Origin: Cyclobacterium qasimii M12-11B
GTDB taxonomy: Bacteria; Bacteroidota; Bacteroidia; Cytophagales; Cyclobacteriaceae
Length of the DNA: 42,634 nucleotides
Direction: 5' to 3'
Assembly: GCF_000427295.1 (NCBI RefSeq)
Contig: NZ_ATNM01000066.1
Coordinates: forward strand, 1-42,634
Shown: piece after piece, positions 24,789 to 33,569 of the stretch
How the letters are laid out: each line of letters opens with the position of its first letter
How positions within the stretch are numbered: the first letter of the stretch is position 1
Notes under the pieces: model-generated
The model's database searches: none
Told to the model about the DNA's origin: nothing
What the model saw: the letters and a program-made list of their open reading frames with translations, nothing else
Program-made: the position numbers and the translations under genes

Positions 24789-26384
24789 TCAATGCACATT
24801 CCCCATTAATTTACGTATAGGCTTGGCCAAGACCATTAACACAGCGCCTGCTCCTACCACAATATAAACAATCAGCAAGTACTGATTAGGCATTTGGGAC
24901 AAAGCTTCAGCAGTGCCTCCACTAACACCTCCTGCAACCCTTCCTGCAATAAGGCTTCCCATGGCAATGGACAGAAACCACATACCCATCATTTGGCCAA
25001 CAAATTTCTTAGGTGCCAACTTGGTCGTTAAACTTAAACCAACAGGACTAAGACTAAGCTCTCCGAAAGTATGGAAGAGATACGTGATTACAAGCCAGGA
25101 TGGCGCAGCCAAATCACCCGATGCTGCGATCTTGGCGGCAAAATACATGACCAAAAAACCCATGCCCAACAACACTAACCCAAAAGCGAATTTTAGCGGT
25201 GAACTTGGTTCCAAATTTCTTTTTGCTAAGGCAACCCACATGGCTCCGAAAAAGGGTGCCAATAGAATTATAAAAATACTATTGATGGATTGAAAGTATC
25301 CTGCAGGTATCTCCCATCCAAGAACTTTCCTATCGGTGAATCTATCAGCGAATAAGTTTAAGGACGACCCAGCTTGTTCAAATCCAGACCAAAAAATGGA
25401 TGAAAAGACAAACAGAATCATCACCACAAGTACTTTTTTCTTTTCGTCAGGTGATAATCCGCCTAAAAACAAAACATACAAAAAGAACGACAAGGCTACA
25501 ATTCCAATAAGTGTATTGGAAATGGCAGCCACTCCAACTGGGTCAATGGAAAAAACGCCCAGAAAAAAGAGGGAAATAATCACTCCGATTAATGCCAATG
25601 CTATCCAAACTCCTTTAATTAATTTACTTCGTTGCTTGCTTTCCTTTTCATTTGCTGGCAAAACGGGATCGCCTACCCCTTCTAGGTATTTCCCTGTCAA
25701 CTTATATTGAATCAAGCCCATCAGCATCCCAAAGCCGGCCAACCCGAACCCCAAATGCCAATCATAGATAGCTAGCGTACTGCATGCAATAGGTGCTAAG
25801 AAGGCACCTACATTGATACCCATATAGAAAATAGAGAAACCCGCATCTCTTTTCGAGCTATTTTCAGGATACAATTGCCCCACAATAGAACTTATGTTGG
25901 GCTTTAATAGTCCTGTACCTAATACAATTAAAATTAGTCCCAGAAAAAAAGAATAAAGATCTACGCCTGAGAGATCGCCCTTAGGTTCATGATTGCCTGA
26001 AATCAAAGCCAATAATCCTGGCAAGGCCATGGTAAAGTGCCCTAGAGTAATGATGATCCCGCCGTACCAAACGGACTTTTTAAGCCCTATAATTCGATCT
26101 GCAATCCATCCTCCAGGAAGTGCCAAAAGATAAACAAACATGGAGTATAATCCATAAATGGCACCTGAAGTCTGGTCGTCAAAACCAAGTCCTCCGGTGG
26201 CAATGGGGGCTGTCATAAATAGAATAAGCAATGCCCGCATTCCATAATAACTGAACCTTTCCCACATCTCAGTAAAAAAAAGAGTCATTAACCCTTTAGG
26301 ATGTCCAAACAATTGTGGACCCGTAATTTCCAAATTTCCCTTAGGAGCATTGTGCTTGCCTAAAAATTGGTCTTCTTTTTTCAA
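24789..26384 (-). CDS. POT-family proton:oligopeptide symporter
   Basis: This 531-residue transporter has the POT/PTR signature in helix 1, TEMWERFSYYGMRALL (ExxERFxYY, used in proton coupling). GGWIADRIIGLKKSVWYGG and a FSIFYMGINVGAFLAPI-type second signature follow. About fourteen hydrophobic helices match the family's extended bacterial form. It imports di- and tripeptides across the inner membrane using the proton gradient. It is a single gene, with no peptidase beside it. Confidence 0.94.
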   Translation of the reverse strand: MKKEDQFLGKHNAPKGNLEITGPQLFGHPKGLMTLFFTEMWERFSYYGMRALLILFMTAPIATGGLGFDDQTSGAIYGLYSMFVYLLALPGGWIADRIIGLKKSVWYGGIIITLGHFTMALPGLLALISGNHEPKGDLSGVDLYSFFLGLILIVLGTGLLKPNISSIVGQLYPENSSKRDAGFSIFYMGINVGAFLAPIACSTLAIYDWHLGFGLAGFGMLMGLIQYKLTGKYLEGVGDPVLPANEKESKQRSKLIKGVWIALALIGVIISLFFLGVFSIDPVGVAAISNTLIGIVALSFFLYVLFLGGLSPDEKKKVLVVMILFVFSSIFWSGFEQAGSSLNLFADRFTDRKVLGWEIPAGYFQSINSIFIILLAPFFGAMWVALAKRNLEPSSPLKFAFGLVLLGMGFLVMYFAAKIAASGDLAAPSWLVITYLFHTFGELSLSPVGLSLTTKLAPKKFVGQMMGMWFLSIAMGSLIAGRVAGGVSGGTAEALSQMPNQYLLIVYIVVGAGAVLMVLAKPIRKLMGNVH

Positions 26385-26499
26385 AAGCGAATCATTTAAA
26401 TACCTAATAAAATTATATCCCTTTATGGCTTATGGGCCGAAATATTGCATGATACTACCATAATTTCTGTATTATTGCAAAAAAACAAACTATAGCTTT

Positions 26500-26934
26500 A
26501 TGAAAACAGGAGAAATTCATACAGATAAGGGCATTTTGAAAGTTGAATTTTACGATCAGGATGCACCTAAGGCAGTGGCAAATTTTATTGATTTAGCTAA
26601 CAAAGGGTTTTACGATGGACTTAGCTTTCACCGTGTAATCCCAAACTTTATGATTCAAGGTGGTTGTCCTAAAGGCAATGGAACTGGTGGCCCTGGATAC
26701 ACAATTGATTGTGAGTTAGACGGCGAACTTCAGTATCATGACAAAGGTGTTCTTTCTATGGCACATGCAGGTAGAAATACTGGCGGTTCTCAGTTTTTTA
26801 TCTGTCACAACAGAGAAAACACGCAACACCTGGATAGGAATCATACTTGTTTCGGAAAAGTGACTGAAGGATTAGAACTTGTCGATCAGATCAAACAAGG
26901 GGATAAAATCGTCAAAATTGTGATCAACGATTAA
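26500..26934 (+). CDS. Cyclophilin-type peptidyl-prolyl isomerase
   Basis: This 144-residue protein is a compact cytoplasmic cyclophilin without a signal peptide. Active-site residues are in place: FHRVIPNFMIQGG (Arg and Phe of the catalytic pocket), GTGGPGY, LSMAHAGRNTGGSQFFI and HLDRNHTCFGKV. It speeds cis-trans isomerisation of proline bonds in protein folding. The gene is single and converges on the nucleoside transporter gene 35 bp away. Confidence 0.96.
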   Translation: MKTGEIHTDKGILKVEFYDQDAPKAVANFIDLANKGFYDGLSFHRVIPNFMIQGGCPKGNGTGGPGYTIDCELDGELQYHDKGVLSMAHAGRNTGGSQFFICHNRENTQHLDRNHTCFGKVTEGLELVDQIKQGDKIVKIVIND

Positions 26935-26969
26935 TTTTCACAAATCCCTTTTCTGATTCAATCAGAACA

Positions 26970-28253
26970 TTAAAAAAGTGCCCCGGCAATGGTGGCTGTC
27001 ATTAAACAGGCTATGGTAGCTGCTAACAATGCACGCATCCCTAGCCTTGATAAATTTCCCTGTTGCCCGGGCGCTATACTACCTATCCCTCCTACCTGAA
27101 TGGCGATTGAGCTAAAGTTGGAAAAGCCACAAAGCGCATAAGTAGCAATAACAATTGATTTTGGGGAAAGTGTGCCGGCTGCTTTCATGTCCGCCAAGCC
27201 CAGGTAAGCTACAAATTCATTGATGACAGTTTTTTGACCTAATAACGACCCTACTGCAAGCGTATCTTTCCACTCTACTCCTATCACCCAGGCAAAAAGC
27301 CTGAAGACCTGACCTAGCAGGTACTCTAATGAAAAGCCTGAAAAGGTACCATTGGTACTGCTTACCACAAGGGAGTTCAAACCTAGAAATTCCCCGATAA
27401 TACCAGACAATAAATAATTCAACGCTGCTATTACTGCGATAAAAGCCAAGAGCATCGCACCAACATTTAAGGCAAGTCTAAGTCCTTCAGATGCACCTCG
27501 CGACATGGCATCTATTAGATTTACATCGGGAACTTCACCACTTATATCCAAATGGGCATCTATTTTCCGATCCTTTTCTTCAGGAATTATAATTTTTGAA
27601 ATAACTATTGCCGCAGGTGCATTCATTATGCTTGCCCCCAATAGGTAGGTAGCAAATCGGGTCTTTTCAACAGGGTCATCGCCTCCTAGAAAGGCTACAT
27701 ATCCCGCCAATACGCCTCCGGCTATAGTGGCCATCCCACCCGTCATCAGACACATCAGTTCTGACCTGGACATTGTGGGGATAAATGGCTTTACCAATAA
27801 GGGTGCTTCGGTCTGTCCCAAGAAAATATTGCCAGCAGCAGACAAGCTTTCAGGACCTGAAAGCCTCATGGTCCGAGACATTATCCAAGCAATGCCGAAA
27901 ACAACTTTTTGAAGAACTCCTAAATAATATAAACCCGCTGAAACAGTGGAAAAAAAGATAATTGTCGGCAACACCTGAAAGGCGAAAATAAAACCAAAGG
28001 AATTCGTTGCCAAATCGCCAAATATAAATTGGGCTCCTTGCTCAGAAAAACTCAGAAACTTAACAAATCCAGCACTAACCTGTGAAAAAACACTTGCAAC
28101 AAAGCTAACTTTAGTAATCAAAATACCAAAAATAGCCTGCAATAGAATGCCGATTCCTACCAATCTCCAGTCAATGAGTTTCCTATTTGACGAAAAAATT
28201 GTGGCAAAAATCACCAGTACTAAGATCCCAAAAAATCCCCTTAAGTAGTCCAT
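26970..28253 (-). CDS. Concentrative nucleoside transporter (NupC/CNT family)
   Basis: This 427-residue membrane protein carries the CNT hallmarks: the helical-hairpin motif NIFLGQTEAPLLVKPFIP, MTGGMATIAGGVLAGYVAFLG, and the second hairpin GSLLGQKTVINEFVAYLGL with the conserved NEF. Around ten hydrophobic segments are visible. CNT proteins import nucleosides with sodium or protons; the GQTEAP and NEFVAY residues contact the nucleoside. Its neighbours on the same strand are separated by about 200 bp, so it is probably transcribed alone. Confidence 0.95.
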   Translation of the reverse strand: MDYLRGFFGILVLVIFATIFSSNRKLIDWRLVGIGILLQAIFGILITKVSFVASVFSQVSAGFVKFLSFSEQGAQFIFGDLATNSFGFIFAFQVLPTIIFFSTVSAGLYYLGVLQKVVFGIAWIMSRTMRLSGPESLSAAGNIFLGQTEAPLLVKPFIPTMSRSELMCLMTGGMATIAGGVLAGYVAFLGGDDPVEKTRFATYLLGASIMNAPAAIVISKIIIPEEKDRKIDAHLDISGEVPDVNLIDAMSRGASEGLRLALNVGAMLLAFIAVIAALNYLLSGIIGEFLGLNSLVVSSTNGTFSGFSLEYLLGQVFRLFAWVIGVEWKDTLAVGSLLGQKTVINEFVAYLGLADMKAAGTLSPKSIVIATYALCGFSNFSSIAIQVGGIGSIAPGQQGNLSRLGMRALLAATIACLMTATIAGALF

Positions 28254-28455
28254 TTAAGCATGTGTTTTTATATCCTGGATTTTTTAATAGGAATCATTTT
28301 GTATTAATCACTATGCATTAAAATAGAAACAGCAAATTCCGCGTTTAAATCACCCTTATGGGTTAAACGAATACCAATTCAACAAGACTACTTATATAAT
28401 TTGAAAAGCTTAAATCAAAATTGTTACGGGCTGATTTGAAAATCAAACGTCCCTT

Positions 28456-29070
28456 TCAATTTCTTCGGTTAATTTCATCCCTTAACCTGGCAGCTTTTTC
28501 ATAATCTTCATTTCCAATTGCCTTGTCAAGCATTTGATTGAGCTTGTCCAAGCTAAAGTCTTTGAGTGATGCTTCCTGAGATTTACCACGCTCGGAAGAT
28601 TTACCCTTACCCGATTTAGAAATACCAGAGGCCTCCTGTTCTCTTTTCTCATCCTCCTCTGAAAATTCTATGGCAGCTTCCGACATGACCGAGTTGGCAC
28701 AAAATATCGGCGCATCAAATCTTACTGCAATAGCAATAGCATCTGATGGTCTGGCATCAATCTCTACCTTCTTAAAGGAATTTTTGCACATGATTTTAGC
28801 ATAAAACACTCCTTCTCTCATATCTGATATCAGAATATGATCTATTGAAAACTCAAAATTAGAAGAAAATGACTTAAACAGGTCATGTGTCATTGGCCTG
28901 TTTGGTATAATCTTCTCTATTTCAATAGCTATGGCCTGGGCCTCAAACATTCCAATAACTATAGGCAACTTACGTTTACCTTCCGATTCACCCAAAACCA
29001 GGGTAAAAGAACCAGACTGTGTGCTATTGGAAGATAGCCCCAAGATTTCTAACTCAACTGTATTGTCCAC
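28456..29070 (-). CDS. Bifunctional nuclease (DUF151) with UVR motif
   Basis: This 204-residue protein has an N-terminal bifunctional nuclease domain (about 1-135; LPIVIGMFEAQAIAIEIEK, RPMTHDLF and VEIDARPSDAIAIAVR are the landmarks). A charged linker (about 140-170) and a C-terminal UvrB/UvrC-type helical pair (about 173-202, MLDKAIGNEDYEKAARLRDEI) follow. Related plant and mycobacterial domains show DNase and RNase activity. The UVR tail suggests protein-protein contact in repair or stress. It lies 6 bp after etfA on the same strand, so it is likely the last gene of an etfB-etfA-nuclease transcript. Confidence 0.93.
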   Translation of the reverse strand: MDNTVELEILGLSSNSTQSGSFTLVLGESEGKRKLPIVIGMFEAQAIAIEIEKIIPNRPMTHDLFKSFSSNFEFSIDHILISDMREGVFYAKIMCKNSFKKVEIDARPSDAIAIAVRFDAPIFCANSVMSEAAIEFSEEDEKREQEASGISKSGKGKSSERGKSQEASLKDFSLDKLNQMLDKAIGNEDYEKAARLRDEINRRN

Positions 29071-29076
29071 GATTAA

Positions 29077-30042
29077 TTATTTTAATGCTTTAATTGCTTG
29101 TGTCAATTTAGGAACCACATCAAAAGCATCACCTACGATCCCATAATCTGCTGCCTTAAAGAAAGGTGCATCCGGATCATTATTTATGACTACAATATAC
29201 TTCGAAGCATTTACTCCTGCAAGGTGTTGAATAGCACCTGATATCGCTATGGCAATATACAAGGTAGGCGCCACTTTTACACCGGTTTGTCCAACATGTT
29301 CATGATGTGGGCGCCAGCCTAAATCAGAAACTGGTTTAGAACAACCTTTTGCAGCATGTAAACTGTCTGCTAGTTCCTCAATCATACCCCAGTTTTCAGG
29401 CCCTTTAAGCCCTCTTCCTCCAGATACAACCACATCTGCTTCCGGCAATAAAATTTCTCCTTCGGCCTTTTCTGCTCCAGTTATTTTGGCTACAAAATTT
29501 TCATCTGAAATGGTCAAATCCAAGGATTCTACCTTTATAACTTCACCATCTGTCTTGATAGGATAGATATTCTTTTTAACAGCCAGGATTTTCTTGTCAG
29601 CGCTTATGGCAGTTTCTGCAAAAGCCTTTCCAGTGAAAATGCTACGTCTAACCACAAACCCATTGCTTAAGTCAGGCAACCCAACCACGTTGGAAACAAG
29701 TCCTGCATCAAGTTTAATCGCTAACCTTGCAGCAACGGCATCTCCTAAGGAAGATTTAGCCAAAACGAGTATGGAAGCACCAACCTTATCAAATACCTGT
29801 GCGATAGCATCTGCATGCGCCTGTATTACCCCTTGGTCCAAACGTTTGTCTTCCAAATGAAAGATAGCATTGGCTCCAGCAAGACCAACCTGATCCCAGC
29901 CATCACTCGCTATAGATCCCAGGCCTATAACATTGACCTTCACTCCTTGTAATTGGGCAAGTCCTGCAGCATAAGATACAGCCTCCAAAGAAGAACTCTT
30001 AATTTTGCCTTGATCTTGTTCTATATATACTAATATTGACAT
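29077..30042 (-). CDS. etfA: Electron transfer flavoprotein, alpha subunit
   Basis: This 321-residue protein is full length for EtfA. The N-terminal domain is followed by the FAD-binding C-terminal domain, with GGRGLKGPENW, PVSDLGWRPHHEHVGQTGVKVAP, LYIAIAISGAIQHLAGV and VINNDPDAPFFKAADYGIVGD, the signature FAD contacts. With EtfB it carries electrons from acyl-CoA dehydrogenases to ETF:quinone oxidoreductase. It starts 11 bp after etfB on the same strand. It pairs functionally with the dienoyl-CoA reductase-like gene at 18.0 kb in fatty-acid oxidation. Confidence 0.97.
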   Translation of the reverse strand: MSILVYIEQDQGKIKSSSLEAVSYAAGLAQLQGVKVNVIGLGSIASDGWDQVGLAGANAIFHLEDKRLDQGVIQAHADAIAQVFDKVGASILVLAKSSLGDAVAARLAIKLDAGLVSNVVGLPDLSNGFVVRRSIFTGKAFAETAISADKKILAVKKNIYPIKTDGEVIKVESLDLTISDENFVAKITGAEKAEGEILLPEADVVVSGGRGLKGPENWGMIEELADSLHAAKGCSKPVSDLGWRPHHEHVGQTGVKVAPTLYIAIAISGAIQHLAGVNASKYIVVINNDPDAPFFKAADYGIVGDAFDVVPKLTQAIKALK

Positions 30043-30053
30043 GCTAATTTTGT

Positions 30054-30785
30054 TTAAAGAATTTTGGCGTCGTTTTTCAATAAATCTACCAGTTGATCTA
30101 CATTGTCAACAAGCTTAACAGCTCCTTTGGCTGGCGGCAGCTCATAGGATTTCACAGCTGTTGGAGCCGAATCTTCCACAGGATCCTTTACGGTGAGTGG
30201 CTTCGTTCTAGCAGACATGATTCCGCGCATATTAGGAATTTTCCATTCCGCAATAGGCTCTTGACAACCAGCAACAAAGGGTAAATCTACCTCGATAAAT
30301 TCTTTACCACCCTCTATTTCCCTGGAAAGTTTACCTTTACCTCCTTCGATCTCTAATTTCATAACAGGTGATATGGAAGGCATACCAAGTAATTCGCCTA
30401 CCATGCCATGAACCATTCCTCCATTAAAATCAATGGATTCTCTTCCCATAAGAATTAAATCATAGCCATTGTCTTTTGAAAAAGCTGCAATTTGTTTGGC
30501 AACAAAATGGGCATCCTTAGGAAATGCATTTATTCTAACGGCCTCATCAGCTCCTATAGCCAAGGCTTTGCGAAGGGTTGGCTCCGTTTCCGCTTCTCCT
30601 ACATTAAGAACCGTGATACTTCCATTATTTTCAGCTTTTAACTCTACAGCTCGCGCCAATGCATAATCGTCATATGGCCCTATAATGAATTGAACTCCAT
30701 TTTTATCCAACTTGGTATTGTTATCAGTAAATTGAATCTTTGAAGTGGTATCAGGTACATGTGTGATACAAACCAATATTTTCAT
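30054..30785 (-). CDS. etfB: Electron transfer flavoprotein, beta subunit
   Basis: This 243-residue EtfB has the expected landmarks: MKILVCITHVPDT at the start, IIGPYDDYALARAVELK, ALAIGADEAVRI, DLILMGRESIDFNGGMVHGMVGELLGMPS, and the family signature near VDLPFVAGCQEPIAEWKIPNMRGIMSARTKP. It binds AMP and forms the heterodimer with EtfA. It is first in its transcript. The start codon is only 59 bp from the start of the divergent TPR gene. Confidence 0.97.
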   Translation of the reverse strand: MKILVCITHVPDTTSKIQFTDNNTKLDKNGVQFIIGPYDDYALARAVELKAENNGSITVLNVGEAETEPTLRKALAIGADEAVRINAFPKDAHFVAKQIAAFSKDNGYDLILMGRESIDFNGGMVHGMVGELLGMPSISPVMKLEIEGGKGKLSREIEGGKEFIEVDLPFVAGCQEPIAEWKIPNMRGIMSARTKPLTVKDPVEDSAPTAVKSYELPPAKGAVKLVDNVDQLVDLLKNDAKIL

Positions 30786-30844
30786 GAATTTTTATTTAAA
30801 TTTGTCATTAAAATAAAACGATTAAGCAAATTAATTCCACGAGC

Positions 30845-31171
30845 ATGAAACATCTTGACAGGGTAAAAGAACTCCTAAATTACATAGAAAAAGAACCTAA
30901 TGACCCTTTTAACCTTTATGCTTTGGCTTTGGAATACCAAAATCAAGACAAAGAAAAGGCTTCTTTTTATTTTAACAAACTATTAATAGAACATAAAGAC
31001 TATCTCCCTACTTATTATCATGCTGCTTTGTTTTTTGCAAATGAGGAACATTTGCAAAAAACGGATAAAATCTTTTCTGAAGGCATAGAATTGGCCAAAA
31101 CTCAAAACAATTTACATGCTAAAAAGGAATTGGAAAATGCTTATCTAAATTTTCAATTTGAAAATGATTAA
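30845..31171 (+). CDS. Small tetratricopeptide-repeat protein
   Basis: This 108-residue soluble protein is all helical with TPR-like pairs: NDPFNLYALALEYQNQDKEKASFYFNKLL (about 19-47), DYLPTYYHAALFFANEEHLQKTDKIFSEGIELAK (about 52-85), then a capping helix. Such repeats mediate protein contact. No enzyme motif is present. It diverges from etfB, and TAAATTTG at 30797-30804 could be its -7 element. Its function is unknown. Confidence 0.85.
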   Translation: MKHLDRVKELLNYIEKEPNDPFNLYALALEYQNQDKEKASFYFNKLLIEHKDYLPTYYHAALFFANEEHLQKTDKIFSEGIELAKTQNNLHAKKELENAYLNFQFEND

Positions 31172-31233
31172 ACCCTATACTTTGCAATAAGCCTTATATT
31201 TACCGCTATAAGAATTCCCCTAACCCCTTTCGG

Positions 31234-32814
31234 TTAAAATGGCGCCGGTTCATTGCCACCTGGAAAAGGATTTTCTCCTCCTTGATCACCATTTGCTTTG
31301 CTGCCCATTCTTACCATTCCTTCCTCATCAAAACCTTTCCCTGTGGCATTGCTTGGAAAACGACTGCCATAAAGCGCTTCTTGAGGCTGTTGGTAAGGCA
31401 CATTTATTTCCAAATCAGTAAACTTGGTGTATTTACCAATAAACCTCAGTTTAACATTTTCAAGTGATCCATTTCTATGTTTGGCAATGATTACTTCTCC
31501 AACACCTGCAGTATTATTCCCATCTTCATCTTCAGTAATACCATAATACTCTGGACGATAAAGGAACATTACAATATCCGCATCTTGCTCTATGGCTCCA
31601 GACTCCCTCAAATCGGATAACTGAGGCCTTTTATCGCCGCCCCTTGTTTCTACCGCCCTTGACAACTGGGAAAGTGCAATCACCGGAACACTTAACTCTT
31701 TGGCAATCTGTTTCAAAGCCCTGGAAATACTTGAAATTTCTTGTTCACGGTTACCTCCGCCCCCTTTACTGTCGCCAGACATCAATTGAAGATAATCAAT
31801 TACAATCATTTGAATGTCATTCTGAGCCTTTAGTCTTCGACATTTGGCCCTTAATTCCAGAATGGATAAAGCGGGTGTATCATCCACAAAAAATGGTGCA
31901 GATGTGAGCTTACCTGTTTTGTGTATTAATTGTTGCCATTCGTAATCGGCAAGATTTCCTTTCTTTATTTTTTCAGAATCCAATTCAGCTTCCGAACTAA
32001 TCAAACGATTGACCAGCTGAATGGCTGACATTTCTAGAGAGAAGATGGCTACTGGTCTGTCATGGTCTACAGCAGCATTTCGGAGTACTGAAAGCACAAA
32101 GGCTGTTTTACCCATTGCAGGTCTGGCAGCTATAATTACAAGGTCAGACTTTTGCCATCCCGATGTCACTCTGTCCAGTGCAGTAAATCCTGATGGAACA
32201 CCTGTAAGCCCATCTTTTTGCCCTTTTTTACCTTCAAGTTCAACTATGGCCTCACGCATAATTGAGCGCATATCGACATAGTTTTTCTTTATATTATTTT
32301 CAGAGATCTCAAACAAAGACTGCTCCATCTTATCCAATAACTCAAAAACATCTGTGGTATCTTCAAAGGCTTCTTTTTGAATCTCTGAGGAAATTTTAAT
32401 CATATCACGCTTCATCGCCTGTTCGGTGATGACTCTCGCATGGTATTCAATATTGGAAGCAGAAGAGACCTTAGAGGTTAATTCAGTGATATAAATCACT
32501 CCTCCAGCCAATTCCAAACTCCCATTTTTCCTGAGTTGGTTAACGACAGTAAGTAAGTCTACAGGCTCTCCAGCATTAAAAAGGTCAAGAATTGCCTCAA
32601 AGATCAAACTATGTGAGTCTCTGTAGAAGCTACCTGGAGACAATATATCAACTACAGTAGTCAGGGCATCCTTTTCAAGCATTAAGGCACCCAATACCGC
32701 CTCTTCCATATCAATGGCTTGAGGTGGCAATTTCCCTAAAGCAGAAAACGATTCATTTGGCCGCCTTCTATTGCTTGTTTTGCGCTCTGATCTATTGCTA
32801 TTATTGTCTGACAT
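31234..32814 (-). CDS. dnaB: Replicative DNA helicase
   Basis: This 526-residue DnaB unwinds DNA at the replication fork as a hexamer. It has an N-terminal helical domain (about 30-130, opening PPQAIDMEEAVLGALMLEK), a linker, and a RecA-type ATPase with Walker A ARPAMGKTAF, FSLEMSAIQLVNRL, Walker B VIDYLQLM, ALSQLSRAVETR and a C-terminal arginine finger region near QDADIVMFLYRPEYY. No intein is present. A disordered Gly- and Asn-rich tail closes it. About 750 bp of non-coding sequence with DnaA-box-like sites lies upstream. Confidence 0.97.
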   Translation of the reverse strand: MSDNNSNRSERKTSNRRRPNESFSALGKLPPQAIDMEEAVLGALMLEKDALTTVVDILSPGSFYRDSHSLIFEAILDLFNAGEPVDLLTVVNQLRKNGSLELAGGVIYITELTSKVSSASNIEYHARVITEQAMKRDMIKISSEIQKEAFEDTTDVFELLDKMEQSLFEISENNIKKNYVDMRSIMREAIVELEGKKGQKDGLTGVPSGFTALDRVTSGWQKSDLVIIAARPAMGKTAFVLSVLRNAAVDHDRPVAIFSLEMSAIQLVNRLISSEAELDSEKIKKGNLADYEWQQLIHKTGKLTSAPFFVDDTPALSILELRAKCRRLKAQNDIQMIVIDYLQLMSGDSKGGGGNREQEISSISRALKQIAKELSVPVIALSQLSRAVETRGGDKRPQLSDLRESGAIEQDADIVMFLYRPEYYGITEDEDGNNTAGVGEVIIAKHRNGSLENVKLRFIGKYTKFTDLEINVPYQQPQEALYGSRFPSNATGKGFDEEGMVRMGSKANGDQGGENPFPGGNEPAPF

Positions 32815-32856
32815 ATAAACAAAAGTACCCTATTAAAATCAAAGGTTTTAAACATT

Positions 32857-33309
32857 TTATGCACTATCTTATCCACATTTCTCTAACACCTACTTAAACA
32901 ACCAATTAGGCGTATTTGTATTTCTTTTTTATCAAAATTTCCAGAAAATATTTCTCGCTAATTTACCAATCAGCTTTTCCCTGAAAATCCCAATTTTTAT
33001 TCCATAGTTATATAAGTAAGTTTTTTGAAATGAAGTTCAACAAACCTCAAATCACTTACTCCCACCATGCCATTTCAATACCTCAAGCATTTTATAAATA
33101 GCGCTGAGAATACATACTGCTACACTAAAGATTTGATGCCCACTTAAGGACAAAACTTTAAGTAATTAATAAGAATAGTATTGCCTACAGCTATCTGAAT
33201 TTCTCAAGCCTACGTTATCTCCTACAAGTATTGGTCAGAATCAAAAACCGAATAGATTTCTGGCTAATTACCAAAAGAACAAATAAAGGAGGTCAACCTC
33301 TTATCCACT
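32857..33309. promoter_or_regulatory. DnaA-box-like sites upstream of dnaB
   Basis: TTATCCACA at 32869-32877 is a perfect match to the consensus DnaA box. TTATGCACT lies just upstream at 32857-32865, same orientation, one mismatch from TTATNCACA. A third site, TTATCCACT, is at 33301-33309, also one mismatch. All are in an AT-rich gene-free stretch beside dnaB. Control of dnaB by DnaA or a DnaA-binding locus is possible; three sites are too few to call an origin. Confidence 0.5.
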
Positions 33310-33438
33310 TGGATGATTTGATGTTCAAAGCGTTAGATAACTTAACAATAATTATTCGTAAACTTAAGTTAAATCTAAAAACAGAAGCCAAAATACCTAT
33401 CATTTAAAACTTCCAAATCTAAATGCTTAAAAAATTAC

Positions 33439-33446
33439 TATATTTG
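33439..33446 (+). promoter_or_regulatory. Candidate -7 element of exonuclease gene
   Basis: TATATTTG followed by CACC matches the Bacteroidota -7 box TAnnTTTG. No TTTG lies 19 bp ahead, so the -33 element is poor. The predicted start near 33453 would give a leader of about 117 nt before the exonuclease ATG at 33570. Confidence 0.55.
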
Positions 33447-33462
33447 CACCGATAATTGCCCA

Positions 33463-33518
33463 GGGAGAATTAACCTATTTTATACCTATAAAATACTGCC
33501 TTATGCAGCGGTTTTCCC
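33463..33518 (+). ncRNA. Candidate structured leader of the exonuclease gene
   Basis: GGGAGAA (33463-33469) can pair with TTTTCCC (33512-33518, one G-T), enclosing two hairpins: TATTTTATA/TATAAAATA (33476-33495) and CTGC/GCAG (33496-33508). Together they form a three-way junction in the predicted 5' leader. I do not match it to a named riboswitch. The AT-rich hairpin may be chance. Confidence 0.4.
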
Positions 33519-33569
33519 GAACATTTTTATTTAAAATAATTTTTCACATTACTTAATTAAACGAATAAA

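Noticed and set aside
26952-26968. TTCTGATT-C-AATCAGAA as a terminator between the cyclophilin and nucleoside transporter genes
   Set aside because: It has a one-base centre, so the usable stem is short, and no T run follows; support is too weak for a feature.
32815-33430. Chromosomal origin of replication
   Set aside because: Only three DnaA-like boxes, no dnaA, dnaN, gidA or parAB nearby, and no computed skew. A regulatory role is the most I can support.
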